The position numbers and the translations under genes are program-made. A stretch of 5,642 nucleotides of DNA, taken from Flavobacteriaceae bacterium (GTDB lineage: Bacteria; Bacteroidota; Bacteroidia; Flavobacteriales; Flavobacteriaceae). How positions within the stretch are numbered: position 1 is the stretch's first letter; the number at the start of each line of letters is the position of its first letter. Below are positions 1-5,642 of the stretch, one piece after another. The stretch spans positions 1 through 5,642 of the forward strand of contig JAESTG010000079.1 in the NCBI GenBank assembly GCA_016763715.1. Direction: 5' to 3'. The notes beneath the pieces are model-generated. The model did no database searches, was not told the DNA's origin, and saw only the letters and a program-made list of their open reading frames with translations.

Positions 1-1619
1 ATTTTCTATTTGGACTATTCATATTGCCAATTACGAGTCTATGGAGTCAGAACAGCTCTCAAAAGCCTAAGTTGGTTGTTAGTATTGTAGTAGATCAAAT
101 GCGATACGATTATATTAACAAGTTTTCTGAAAAATTTACAAAGGGAGGATTTAATAGAATAATAGCCAATGGGTTTTCCTGCGAAAATAACTATTTAAAC
201 TATGTGCCCACAAATACGGGGCCAGGTCATGCAACAATATATACTGGGACAACCCCCAGTAATCATGGAATTCTTAATAATTTTTGGTACGATATAAACC
301 TTGAGAAAACAGTGTATTGTGTTTCGGATTCTTCAGTTGAACCCGTAGGAACTGGATACAAGACTGGTCGTAGTTCGCCTAAACGACTACTGGTTAACAC
401 TATAGGAGATGTAAACAGGCAAGAAACGGCAATGAAGGGGAAAACAATAAGTATTTCCATAAAAGACAGGGCGGCGGTTTTGTCTGGAGGTCATACAGCA
501 AATGCTGCTTATTGGTTTGTAGGGAAAACTCAAGGGCATTGGATATCCTCTTCTTATTATATGGAAAAGCTTCCTAGATGGGTACATTCTTTTAATGACT
601 CAAATCGATTAGGTAAGTACATGAAGGAATGGAAACCGTTGTTCCCCATAGAATCATATACTCAAAGTGGACCAGATAATCGTCCGTTCGAAAGAGGTTT
701 TAGAGGTAAGAAAACTCCAACTTTTCCTTATAACTTAGCGTCTCTTTCCATTTACAATGGAGGTTTCGATATCTTGAAATCAACTCCTTTTGGAAATAGT
801 TATACTTTAGATTTTGCATTGGCAGCATTGAAAGCTGTAAATTTGGGGCGCGATGTATATACCGATTTTTTGTTGATTAGCTTATCGAGTTCGGATTATA
901 TAGGGCATAATTTTGGAGTGAATTCGAAGGAGGTGCAGGATACCTATCTTCGGTTAGATCGTGATTTGGAAAAATTCATAAATGCTTTGGATGCGCAATT
1001 AGGTCATGGCAAATACACGTTGGTACTAACTTCGGATCACGGAGCTACTGAAAACCCTAACTATCTCATTGAAAATGGACACTCTGGAGGATATTTCAAA
1101 GAGGCAACTTTTAAAATTGAATTAAAAGATCATGTCTTCAAGCAATATGGAACAACCAATATTATTAAAAATATCTCTGGGAATCAAGTATATTTAAATA
1201 AGTCACTTATAGTCTCGATGGGTCTAAAAATTTCTGATATGGAAGATATGATTCAGCGCTTTATTTTAGATCAGCCACAAATAGAGACAGCAATTACTAG
1301 AACCCAGTTTTTGAATCAGAAATTTACTTCGGGTCTGGAACTATTTATGCAAAATGGTTTTCATTTGGATCGAAGTGGAGATATTGTTTATTCACTGAAG
1401 CCTTCGGTTATTGTATATGCAGAAACAGGATCGGATCATGGTAGTGGTTACTTTTATGACATTCATGTCCCCCTTCTTTTTTATGGCTTCGGAATTGCAA
1501 AAGGGAGTACGACAAAATTGACGAGTAGTATAGATATTGTTCCAACCCTAGCTGCTCTTTTAGGACTCCCGTTATCCAATGAAACAATGGGGACTTCCAT
1601 TTCCGAAGTACTAAAATAA
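1..1619 (+). CDS. pafA: PafA-type alkaline phosphatase, 5' end cut off by window edge
   Basis: Exported metal-dependent phosphomonoesterase of the alkaline phosphatase superfamily, releasing phosphate from organic phosphate esters in the periplasm or at the cell surface. The frame is open from base 3 and reads FLFGLFILPITSLWSQ, the hydrophobic core and end of a signal peptide, so the true start lies just left of the window (roughly 10 residues missing if it has the usual length of about 545). The TTG at 24 is not a credible start. Counting from that TTG, the whole PafA active site is present: D24, nucleophile T65 in NTGPGHA, N86, K147 and R149 in IKDRAA, D291 and H295, D338-H339, and H472. 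Spacing matches the known Elizabethkingia PafA residues (D38, T79, N100, K162, R164, D305, H309, D352, H353, H486) apart from a one-residue shift around the Lys/Arg pair. That pair is what distinguishes PafA from related diesterases. It ends with tandem TAA TAG stops. The promoter is outside the window, so regulation cannot be judged. Confidence 0.93.
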   Translation, partial: FLFGLFILPITSLWSQNSSQKPKLVVSIVVDQMRYDYINKFSEKFTKGGFNRIIANGFSCENNYLNYVPTNTGPGHATIYTGTTPSNHGILNNFWYDINLEKTVYCVSDSSVEPVGTGYKTGRSSPKRLLVNTIGDVNRQETAMKGKTISISIKDRAAVLSGGHTANAAYWFVGKTQGHWISSSYYMEKLPRWVHSFNDSNRLGKYMKEWKPLFPIESYTQSGPDNRPFERGFRGKKTPTFPYNLASLSIYNGGFDILKSTPFGNSYTLDFALAALKAVNLGRDVYTDFLLISLSSSDYIGHNFGVNSKEVQDTYLRLDRDLEKFINALDAQLGHGKYTLVLTSDHGATENPNYLIENGHSGGYFKEATFKIELKDHVFKQYGTTNIIKNISGNQVYLNKSLIVSMGLKISDMEDMIQRFILDQPQIETAITRTQFLNQKFTSGLELFMQNGFHLDRSGDIVYSLKPSVIVYAETGSDHGSGYFYDIHVPLLFYGFGIAKGSTTKLTSSIDIVPTLAALLGLPLSNETMGTSISEVLK

Positions 1620-1640
1620 TAGAATTAAATACTGGTTTTA

Positions 1641-2294
1641 CTAGAGCTTTATACCAAAAGATAAATCTCCAGCATCTCCCAAACCAGGAATAATATATCC
1701 TTTAGAATTTAGAGTGTCATCCACTGTGGCAATCCAAAGATGAGTGTCTTCTGGAAATACCTTTTCGATATATTCAATTCCTACTTTTGAGCCTATGACC
1801 GAGATAATATGAATTTGTTTTGGTGAACCATGTTTTTTGGTGGCATTGTATACATTTTCCAAAGTGCGTCCTGTGACCAACATGGGGTCTGCAAGTAGTA
1901 GGGTTTTATTTTCGAGTGAGGGAGTGGCGAAGTAATTCACGATAACTTCAAATGCATCTTTCCCATCAGGATGGTGACGATAGGCAGAAACAAAGGCGTT
2001 TTCAGCAGTGTCAAAGTAATTTAGGAGACCTTGGTGCAAAGGTAGGCCTGCTCTTAATACAGAACAAAGAACCACATCGTTTTGGGGTAATGAAACTTTC
2101 TTTTCCCCCAAAGGAGTTGTAACTACTTCCGTGTGATAGTCCAGTGTTTGACTTAATTCATAGCTCAATATTTCACCAATACGCTCGATATTTCTTCGGA
2201 AACGCATGGAGTCCTTTTGAATGTTTTTATCACGAAGTTCTGCAATAAAACGATTCAATAAAGAGTTTTGTAGTTCAAAATTATGTACAATCAT
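1641..2294 (-). CDS. upp: uracil phosphoribosyltransferase
   Basis: Cytoplasmic pyrimidine salvage enzyme making UMP from uracil and PRPP. With the start at the ATG at 2292-2294 the protein has 217 residues, near the usual length (about 208-217), and opens MIVHNFELQNSLLNRFIAEL, the expected N-terminus for Bacteroidota homologues. The frame stays open upstream to a TTG at 2340-2342, which would add 16 residues with no family counterpart; I reject that start. Visible motifs in the 217-residue numbering: VLRAG at 79-83, the PRPP-binding loop ADPMLVTGRT at 135-144 (most relatives have A where this has V), and the C-terminal uracil-binding PGLGDAGDLSFG at 203-214. It converges on pafA with about 21 bp between stops, and is divergent from hpf. 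No Shine-Dalgarno sequence precedes the start, as is common in Bacteroidota, and I found no convincing promoter for it. Confidence 0.95.
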   Translation of the reverse strand: MIVHNFELQNSLLNRFIAELRDKNIQKDSMRFRRNIERIGEILSYELSQTLDYHTEVVTTPLGEKKVSLPQNDVVLCSVLRAGLPLHQGLLNYFDTAENAFVSAYRHHPDGKDAFEVIVNYFATPSLENKTLLLADPMLVTGRTLENVYNATKKHGSPKQIHIISVIGSKVGIEYIEKVFPEDTHLWIATVDDTLNSKGYIIPGLGDAGDLSFGIKL

Positions 2295-2394
2295 TTGTTG
2301 GTTTGTTTGAAAACATTGGGTGCTACATTCAATGAGATTCAAGATACAAGTAATAAATTAATTCGATTCCATTAGCTGACCGTTGTCATATTTT

Positions 2395-2419
2395 TTGACG
2401 TCTACTGGTGGTAGTTTTG
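2395..2419 (+). promoter_or_regulatory. candidate Bacteroidota promoter for hpf-usp
   Basis: TAGTTTTG at 2412-2419 matches the Bacteroidota -7 element TAnnTTTG at every fixed position. A TTG at 2395-2397, inside a T run, could be the -33 element, but the 14-base gap is shorter than the usual 17-23 or so. Transcription would begin near 2425, leaving a leader of about 18 bases before the ATG at 2443. The -7 match is seen directly; the promoter assignment is inference. The rest of the 2295-2442 gap must also hold the upp promoter, which I could not place. Confidence 0.45.
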
Positions 2420-2442
2420 AAGTATAATTAAAAATTTAGTTT

Positions 2443-2742
2443 ATGACAATTTCTATCCAATATGTAAAAATGCAACGCAGTGAAATGATGGACGAATACA
2501 CCATCGAAAAGCTGCAAAAACTTGCAAAAAAATACGAATGGGTTATCAAGGCCGATGTACACTTTAAAACTGCTCAGGATCATTCGGGTACTAATAAAGT
2601 GTGTGAAATAGAATTAAGTGCCCCTGGACCTAGAATCTTCGCTTCGTCCACGGAACAAAACTTTGAGTCGGCAGTAAAAGAAACAATCAGTGATTTAGAA
2701 AAGCAACTCAAAAAACGCAAGGCCTTAAGAACGCATCATTAA
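2443..2742 (+). CDS. hpf: short HPF/RaiA-family ribosome hibernation factor
   Basis: Ribosome-binding protein of 99 residues, the size of the short HPF/RaiA (YfiA) class that binds the decoding region of the small subunit and stalls idle ribosomes during slow growth. The fold pattern is visible: an opening strand MTISIQYVKM, a helix around 15-30 (DEYTIEKLQKLAKKY), strands around 33-42 and 52-68 (CEIELSAPGPRIFASS), then a long helix 72-93 ending in the basic QLKKRK run expected to touch rRNA. It lacks the C-terminal dimerisation domain of long HPF, so by itself it should resemble the E. coli short forms. The ATG at 2443 is preceded by A/T-rich sequence without a Shine-Dalgarno. It is followed after 27 bp by a universal stress protein gene, probably in the same transcript. 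In many Bacteroidota a different HPF gene lies near tuf; this copy has other neighbours and could be a stress-associated paralogue, which is inference from memory of that gene order. Confidence 0.88.
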   Translation: MTISIQYVKMQRSEMMDEYTIEKLQKLAKKYEWVIKADVHFKTAQDHSGTNKVCEIELSAPGPRIFASSTEQNFESAVKETISDLEKQLKKRKALRTHH

Positions 2743-2769
2743 TCGAATTATTAACTTTAAAACTAAAAC

Positions 2770-3603
2770 ATGAAAAAAATATTAGTACCCATAGATTTCT
2801 CTGAACATTCTGAATATGCTTTGGAAGTAGCTGCTCAAATAGCAAAATCAAATGATGCCGAAATTGTAGCCCTTCATATGATGGGGCTTTCTGAAGCAGT
2901 ACTCACCAAAGATGATTCTCAAGAGGTGTTGGAGGCAATGTACTATATGAAGTTAGCCGAAAAGCGATTCAGTGAATTTTTAGGTAAAGATTATCTAAAA
3001 GATATTAAAGTGCATACCACGGTTCAGAATTATAAGATTTTTACTGAAATTGATGCTTTGGCAAAGGAGTTTAATGCAGATCTCATTGTTATGGGCTCTC
3101 ATGGAAGCAGTGGTATAAGAGAAGTTTTTGTAGGCTCAAATACAGAGAAAGTGGTGCGAACATCTAGCATTCCTGTTTTAGTTATTAAGAACCGTATCAT
3201 AAATTTTGAAATTGATAAAATGGTCTTCGCTTGTGATTTCTCACTCGATTATGTTCCTGCTTTTAAGAAGGCAAGGGAATTTGCAGCTATGTTCAATAGT
3301 AAATTCCAATTACTATACATAAATACTCCAGAACGTTTTAAAAGAACCAGCGAAATGCAGGAACGCGCGTTTAAATTTCTTACACAAGCTGAAGGGAATA
3401 GTATGGATTTATATGATGAAATCAGTTACTTCTGCGATAGCACAATTGAAGATGGAATTTTCACTTTCAGCAATGCTTATGGTGCTGATGCCATTTTGAT
3501 TCCGACGCATGGACGTAGAGGACTTGCACATTTTTTCACAGGCAGCATAGGAGAAGAATTGGTGAATCACTCTACCATACCAGTAATTACGTTCAAAATA
3601 TAA
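2770..3603 (+). CDS. tandem-domain universal stress protein (UspA family)
   Basis: Cytoplasmic stress protein of 277 residues built from two UspA domains in one chain, the usual tandem form (about 270-300). Domain 1 covers about 1-142: strand KKILVPIDFS with the Asp of the nucleotide-binding site (D8), and a complete ATP-binding signature G-2x-G-9x-G-S at G109, G112, G122, S123. Domain 2 covers about 150-277: it restarts with KMVFACDFSLDY and has PTHG-9x-GS at 245-259, where the first Gly of the signature is replaced by P245 while G248, G258 and S259 remain. This suggests domain 1 binds nucleotide and domain 2 binds weakly or serves a structural role; that is inference. The ATG follows an A-rich stretch. 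It lies 27 bp after hpf with no terminator between them, and a strong terminator follows 25 bp after its stop. The biochemical output and the individual usp type cannot be named. Confidence 0.93.
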   Translation: MKKILVPIDFSEHSEYALEVAAQIAKSNDAEIVALHMMGLSEAVLTKDDSQEVLEAMYYMKLAEKRFSEFLGKDYLKDIKVHTTVQNYKIFTEIDALAKEFNADLIVMGSHGSSGIREVFVGSNTEKVVRTSSIPVLVIKNRIINFEIDKMVFACDFSLDYVPAFKKAREFAAMFNSKFQLLYINTPERFKRTSEMQERAFKFLTQAEGNSMDLYDEISYFCDSTIEDGIFTFSNAYGADAILIPTHGRRGLAHFFTGSIGEELVNHSTIPVITFKI

Positions 3604-3628
3604 ATTATTCTTCTTAGTGATCTACAAT

Positions 3629-3662
3629 AAGAGGGAAGTTCTGCAAAGAACTTCCCTCTTTT
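3629..3662 (+). terminator. intrinsic terminator after usp, GCAA-loop hairpin
   Basis: A perfect 14-bp stem, left arm AAGAGGGAAGTTCT (3629-3642) and right arm 3647-3660, closes a GCAA loop of the stable GNRA type and ends in TTTT (3659-3662). It begins 25 bp after the usp stop. On the opposite strand the stem is followed by TTATTG, a poorer U tract, so it may also partly stop leftward transcripts from the DUF998 gene, whose stop lies 79 bp away. Bases 3663-3740 show nothing else. Confidence 0.88.
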
Positions 3663-3740
3663 ATGAAGCTATTATTTTTTATTTCTGAATGGATTTAGTT
3701 AAAGAATCAACATAAGATTAATTAAGGGTGTATAATCCAT

Positions 3741-4349
3741 CTAAGGTTGGAAATAGGTCTTCCCGCCACCCCTTTTTAAGGCATTTTCTGGCTTAAAGGT
3801 TACTAAAGAATAGAATAACCACCCAAAGGCAGTAATAAATAAGATTCTTTGAAAAACTCCTTGATACTGAGGAAAAGAAACCATTAAAAGTGAGAGACCA
3901 ATAGCTAAGCAACACATAAAAAAAGCCAATGCTTTATCAATCGATTTGGATATGGTAAATACAATGGCAATGCAATAGGCCGAAAATGCCACTCCTGTAA
4001 TCATAGAAAATATGGAGTGCGTGATATGTTCACCTTCTAAAAAGCGCATCCCAGAAATAGGTGCATGTTTATAAATGGCGGTGAGTCCCAAAGAAATTGC
4101 AAAAAAGAAAAGTAAATATAATGGAATCCAAAAGCGCCGCAACACTTTAGTTCCTAATAAAATAGTGACGATGCTTAGCATTATAAAAACACTATTCATT
4201 ATCCAGTTTCCTGGTGTGGATTGCGCACCCAGTTCACTCAAGGAATTGTGTATTGTAGAATATCCTTCCGAAGAAAAAGAAGGTAGTATAAATGCAGTCA
4301 GCACCATTAGGGTATAAACTGCTGCGTACAAAGTGCCTATTAATCTCAT
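3741..4349 (-). CDS. DUF998-type six-helix membrane protein
   Basis: Integral inner-membrane protein of 202 residues, function unknown. Six hydrophobic segments are visible at about 4-24, 50-67, 73-93, 110-133, 138-158 and 167-185, followed by a short basic tail (KRGGGK). Features I associate with DUF998 are H34-NSLSELGAQ just after helix 1, NWIMN at 48-52 entering helix 2, the two histidines of GEHITHS (H108, H111) before helix 4, and GVFQRILF at 164-171 before helix 6. The family name is by recognition, not by search. The ATG at 4347-4349 lies 10 bp after the stop of the lipoprotein gene upstream on the same strand, so the two are probably co-transcribed. The conserved polar residues lie at helix ends and could form a ligand or metal site, but no substrate can be proposed from sequence alone. 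Confidence 0.82.
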   Translation of the reverse strand: MRLIGTLYAAVYTLMVLTAFILPSFSSEGYSTIHNSLSELGAQSTPGNWIMNSVFIMLSIVTILLGTKVLRRFWIPLYLLFFFAISLGLTAIYKHAPISGMRFLEGEHITHSIFSMITGVAFSAYCIAIVFTISKSIDKALAFFMCCLAIGLSLLMVSFPQYQGVFQRILFITAFGWLFYSLVTFKPENALKRGGGKTYFQP

Positions 4350-4359
4350 AGTTTTACTA

Positions 4360-5241
4360 TTAAAATACCAAGGGGTTTACATCGTATCTTTTCAATACAG
4401 GAAGTAATTGTTCCAGAGGAATCTCTACAGAATAACTACCAGTATAGCTTGGGCATACAACGCAGTCATCAAAGTAGTACTCTACTGAGGTGTCGTCAAG
4501 TACAAAGTTGTCTTTGTATTCGAAAAAATCTTCTTCGGAGACTTCCCAACAATCATAGTACATATCACCTGAATTAATCTTATTCGTAATTACTTCATTT
4601 AAGATATTTCGTAGTTCTTCCTCAGAACCTTCGACAAAGAAATCGTCGTAATTCATGAAGACAGAACGGTTGAGATCAAAATTTAAGCAGTCGAAAGAAT
4701 AGGTTGGGTGCAATGTGCCCGAGTAAAAGTTTTCCTTGTAGAAAAGCACACTTACTAATTGGTCATTTACGTTGTAAATTTTGTAGTCGATAAACCGTTT
4801 CTCTTTATAACGATTGGTTCTTATAGTGTCGCAAATAAGCCCTTTATCTTCAAGAATGCCAGCTTCCGTTCCAATAATATTTACGTAGGAGTCGTTGATA
4901 TATTCGTTAAAGTTTGCGTACGAAGCTTTTAGCTTTTCGTTGAGTAAGGGATAGTGAAAATCGATACTAAATTCATCTTCTTCCTTTATATAAGATTTTT
5001 CAATAAGAAGTTCTTGTAGCTGCTCTTTTTCATCGGGCTTTTCGATTAATTCTTTCTGCTTTATCTCAATAGACATTCGTTTATTAAGCTCTATGTCTTC
5101 TTTAGCATCAACAATTATTTCTTCTTCAAACGGTTGAGTTTCTAATGTGCTTTCTTGATTATAATTGGGTTTTATTTTTTCTGAATTGTTTTTACAAGAC
5201 AGCATACTAACAAGAAGTAGTAAGGCGACTATTGATTTCAT
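4360..5241 (-). CDS. lipoprotein with DUF4163/DUF3298-like (RsiV/PdaC-type) domain
   Basis: Probable lipoprotein of 293 residues. The N-terminus MKSIVALLLLVSMLSC is a signal peptide with lipobox MLSC, giving lipidated C16. The next residues, KNNSEK, lack the acidic run of known Bacteroidota surface-export signals, so an inward-facing location is more likely. Residues 20-90 form a Glu/Lys-rich linker with coiled-coil tendency. From about 90 on the protein resembles DUF4163 (FSIDFHYPLLNEKLKASY) followed by DUF3298: GTLHPTYSFDCLNFDL at 175-190, an acidic helix at 205-222 and VVCPSYTGSYSVEIPLEQLL at 261-280. RsiV of Bacillus, which uses this domain pair to sense lysozyme, has a cytoplasmic anti-sigma segment that is absent here, so no sigma-factor role is implied. 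Mature cysteines C137, C185, C231, C260 and C263 could form disulphides. It ends with tandem TAA TAG stops and is followed after 10 bp by the DUF998 gene. The domain call is from pattern recognition. Confidence 0.82.
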   Translation of the reverse strand: MKSIVALLLLVSMLSCKNNSEKIKPNYNQESTLETQPFEEEIIVDAKEDIELNKRMSIEIKQKELIEKPDEKEQLQELLIEKSYIKEEDEFSIDFHYPLLNEKLKASYANFNEYINDSYVNIIGTEAGILEDKGLICDTIRTNRYKEKRFIDYKIYNVNDQLVSVLFYKENFYSGTLHPTYSFDCLNFDLNRSVFMNYDDFFVEGSEEELRNILNEVITNKINSGDMYYDCWEVSEEDFFEYKDNFVLDDTSVEYYFDDCVVCPSYTGSYSVEIPLEQLLPVLKRYDVNPLVF

Positions 5242-5254
5242 AATAACGAATTTA

Positions 5255-5276
5255 ATTCTACTAAAAATAGTAGAAT
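5255..5276 (-). promoter_or_regulatory. perfect hairpin in leader of the lipoprotein operon
   Basis: ATTCTACTA (5255-5263) and its exact reverse complement TAGTAGAAT (5268-5276) flank a four-base loop, forming a 9-bp palindrome that ends 13 bp before the ATG of the lipoprotein gene. The structure is seen directly. It could be an operator for a dimeric regulator or a 5' leader stem that protects or controls the mRNA. It is unlikely to be a terminator, because the stem is AT-rich and no U tract follows it on either strand. Confidence 0.5.
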
Positions 5277-5284
5277 CAATTCAT

Positions 5285-5311
5285 AAAAAATATGATAACA
5301 ATCAGTTCCAA
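5285..5311 (-). promoter_or_regulatory. weak candidate promoter for the lipoprotein-DUF998 unit
   Basis: Read on the minus strand, TTG (5309-5311) is followed after 16 bases by TATTTTTT (5285-5292), which fits TAnnTTTG except for the last base. Transcription would start near 5278, placing the 5255-5276 hairpin within the leader. In such AT-rich DNA this match is only suggestive. The TTG overlaps the U tract of the upstream gene's terminator. Confidence 0.25.
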
Positions 5312-5344
5312 AAAGGTGAATTTATTATATGGTAAATTCACCTT
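5307..5344 (-). terminator. intrinsic terminator after the small membrane protein gene
   Basis: AAGGTGAATTTA (5313-5324) pairs exactly with 5333-5344 around an eight-base loop, a 12-bp stem. Read on the minus strand the stem runs directly into TTTTT (ending at 5310), as in a Rho-independent terminator. It begins 22 bp after the stop of the 88-residue protein gene and separates that gene from the lipoprotein unit. Confidence 0.75.
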
Positions 5345-5366
5345 CTAACCTATCAGTAAAATTTTA

Positions 5367-5633
5367 CTAAAGGATAATATTCATTATAATTAGTAAGGAG
5401 TTTATAACCAAACTTATGATAAGAAAGTTTAATACAATTTTTGGTTTCTGAACCGATAAAAATGCAACAAGAGGTGTGCAACAAGCTACTACCGACACAA
5501 ACACAAGAAACATGGGTAATAAACCGTTGCCATTAGATAGACTTAACATAACCGCAACAGAACCGAGGCAAGTTGAGGCGATAATGGATAAAGATGAAAG
5601 TGCTAAAAAATTCTCTTCAAATTCTTTAATCAT
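5367..5633 (-). CDS. small three-helix membrane protein, unknown function
   Basis: An 88-residue integral membrane protein that I do not recognise. A short charged N-terminus (MIKEFEENF) is followed by three hydrophobic segments at about 9-31, 38-60 and 66-88, joined by short loops SNGNG and VQKPK. The protein ends inside or just after the third helix with no soluble tail. The basic QKPK loop would favour placing the helix 2-3 loop in the cytoplasm, which would put the N-terminus outside; the charged N-terminus does not settle this. Cysteines are C22, C51 and C52. The ATG at 5631-5633 has no Shine-Dalgarno before it and only 9 bases of upstream sequence are in the window, so it could be either a single gene or the last gene of an operon entering from the right. 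An intrinsic terminator just after the stop supports it as a real, separately ended gene. Confidence 0.7.
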   Translation of the reverse strand: MIKEFEENFLALSSLSIIASTCLGSVAVMLSLSNGNGLLPMFLVFVSVVACCTPLVAFLSVQKPKIVLNFLIISLVINSLLIIMNIIL

Positions 5634-5642
5634 TTGGGAGTA

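Noticed and set aside
263..587. Two short open frames on the minus strand inside pafA (263-460 and 387-587)
   Set aside because: They lie wholly inside a gene with a complete catalytic motif set, and their translations show no recognisable domain.
1632..1645. CTGGT/ACTAG inverted repeat between pafA and upp as a terminator
   Set aside because: The stem is only 5 bp with a G-T pair and has no U tract on either side.
2423..2428. TATAAT before hpf as a classical sigma-70 -10 box
   Set aside because: The TTGACG at 2395-2400 is 22 bases away, too far for a -35, and the host appears to use the TAnnTTTG type, which is matched slightly upstream.
2752..2759. TAACTTTA between hpf and usp as a separate usp promoter
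   Set aside because: It misses the final G of TAnnTTTG, has no TTG at the right distance, and would leave only about a 5-base leader.
4075..4317. An 80-codon open frame on the plus strand inside the DUF998 gene
   Set aside because: It is antisense to a gene with six clear membrane helices and family motifs. Its translation is low-complexity and has no domain.
1..5642. Mobile elements, CRISPR arrays, tRNA or rRNA genes, and defence or toxin-antitoxin systems
   Set aside because: No transposase, integrase, repeat-spacer pattern, RNA gene or defence motif was seen. The recognised genes are housekeeping or stress types.

Overview
The window looks like ordinary chromosomal DNA from a member of the Bacteroidota, most likely a flavobacterium-like (Flavobacteriia) species. 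The grounds are a PafA-type alkaline phosphatase, a Bacteroidota-style uracil phosphoribosyltransferase, AT-rich sequence with A/T-rich rather than Shine-Dalgarno-like stretches before the start codons, a TAnnTTTG -7 promoter element upstream of hpf, and a DUF4163/DUF3298-like lipoprotein. This placement rests on recognised protein families, not on a database search.

Layout, left to right. A 5'-truncated pafA (exported phosphomonoesterase, + strand) runs in from the left edge and converges on upp (uracil salvage, - strand) with only about 21 bp between their stops. An intergenic region of about 148 bp separates upp from the divergent hpf, which is followed after 27 bp by a tandem-domain universal stress protein gene. 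These two + strand genes look like a small stress and ribosome-hibernation unit, closed by a strong GCAA-loop terminator at 3629-3662. On the far side of that terminator, three - strand genes point left. An 88-residue, three-helix membrane protein of unknown function (5367-5633) ends in its own intrinsic terminator. After it comes a two-gene unit: a DUF4163/DUF3298-like lipoprotein (4360-5241) and, 10 bp downstream, a DUF998-type six-helix membrane protein (3741-4349).

Functions. PafA would release phosphate from organic phosphomonoesters outside the cytoplasmic membrane, Upp recycles uracil to UMP, and HPF plus the USP fit slow growth or starvation. The link between these is only thematic; nothing in the sequence shows a shared regulator. 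The lipoprotein and DUF998 protein are probably co-transcribed, with unknown role.

Corrections to naive gene calls: the first TTG-initiated frame at position 24 is not a true start (the frame stays open to the window edge and encodes a signal-peptide core), and upp should start at the ATG at 2294, not at the upstream TTG at 2342. I saw no mobile element, CRISPR array, tRNA, rRNA or phage feature, and no convincing novel multi-gene system. The points most worth checking are the hpf-usp pairing, the altered nucleotide-binding loop in the second USP domain, the leader hairpin before the lipoprotein gene, and the unrecognised three-helix membrane protein. No gene-free stretch exceeds 300 bases.
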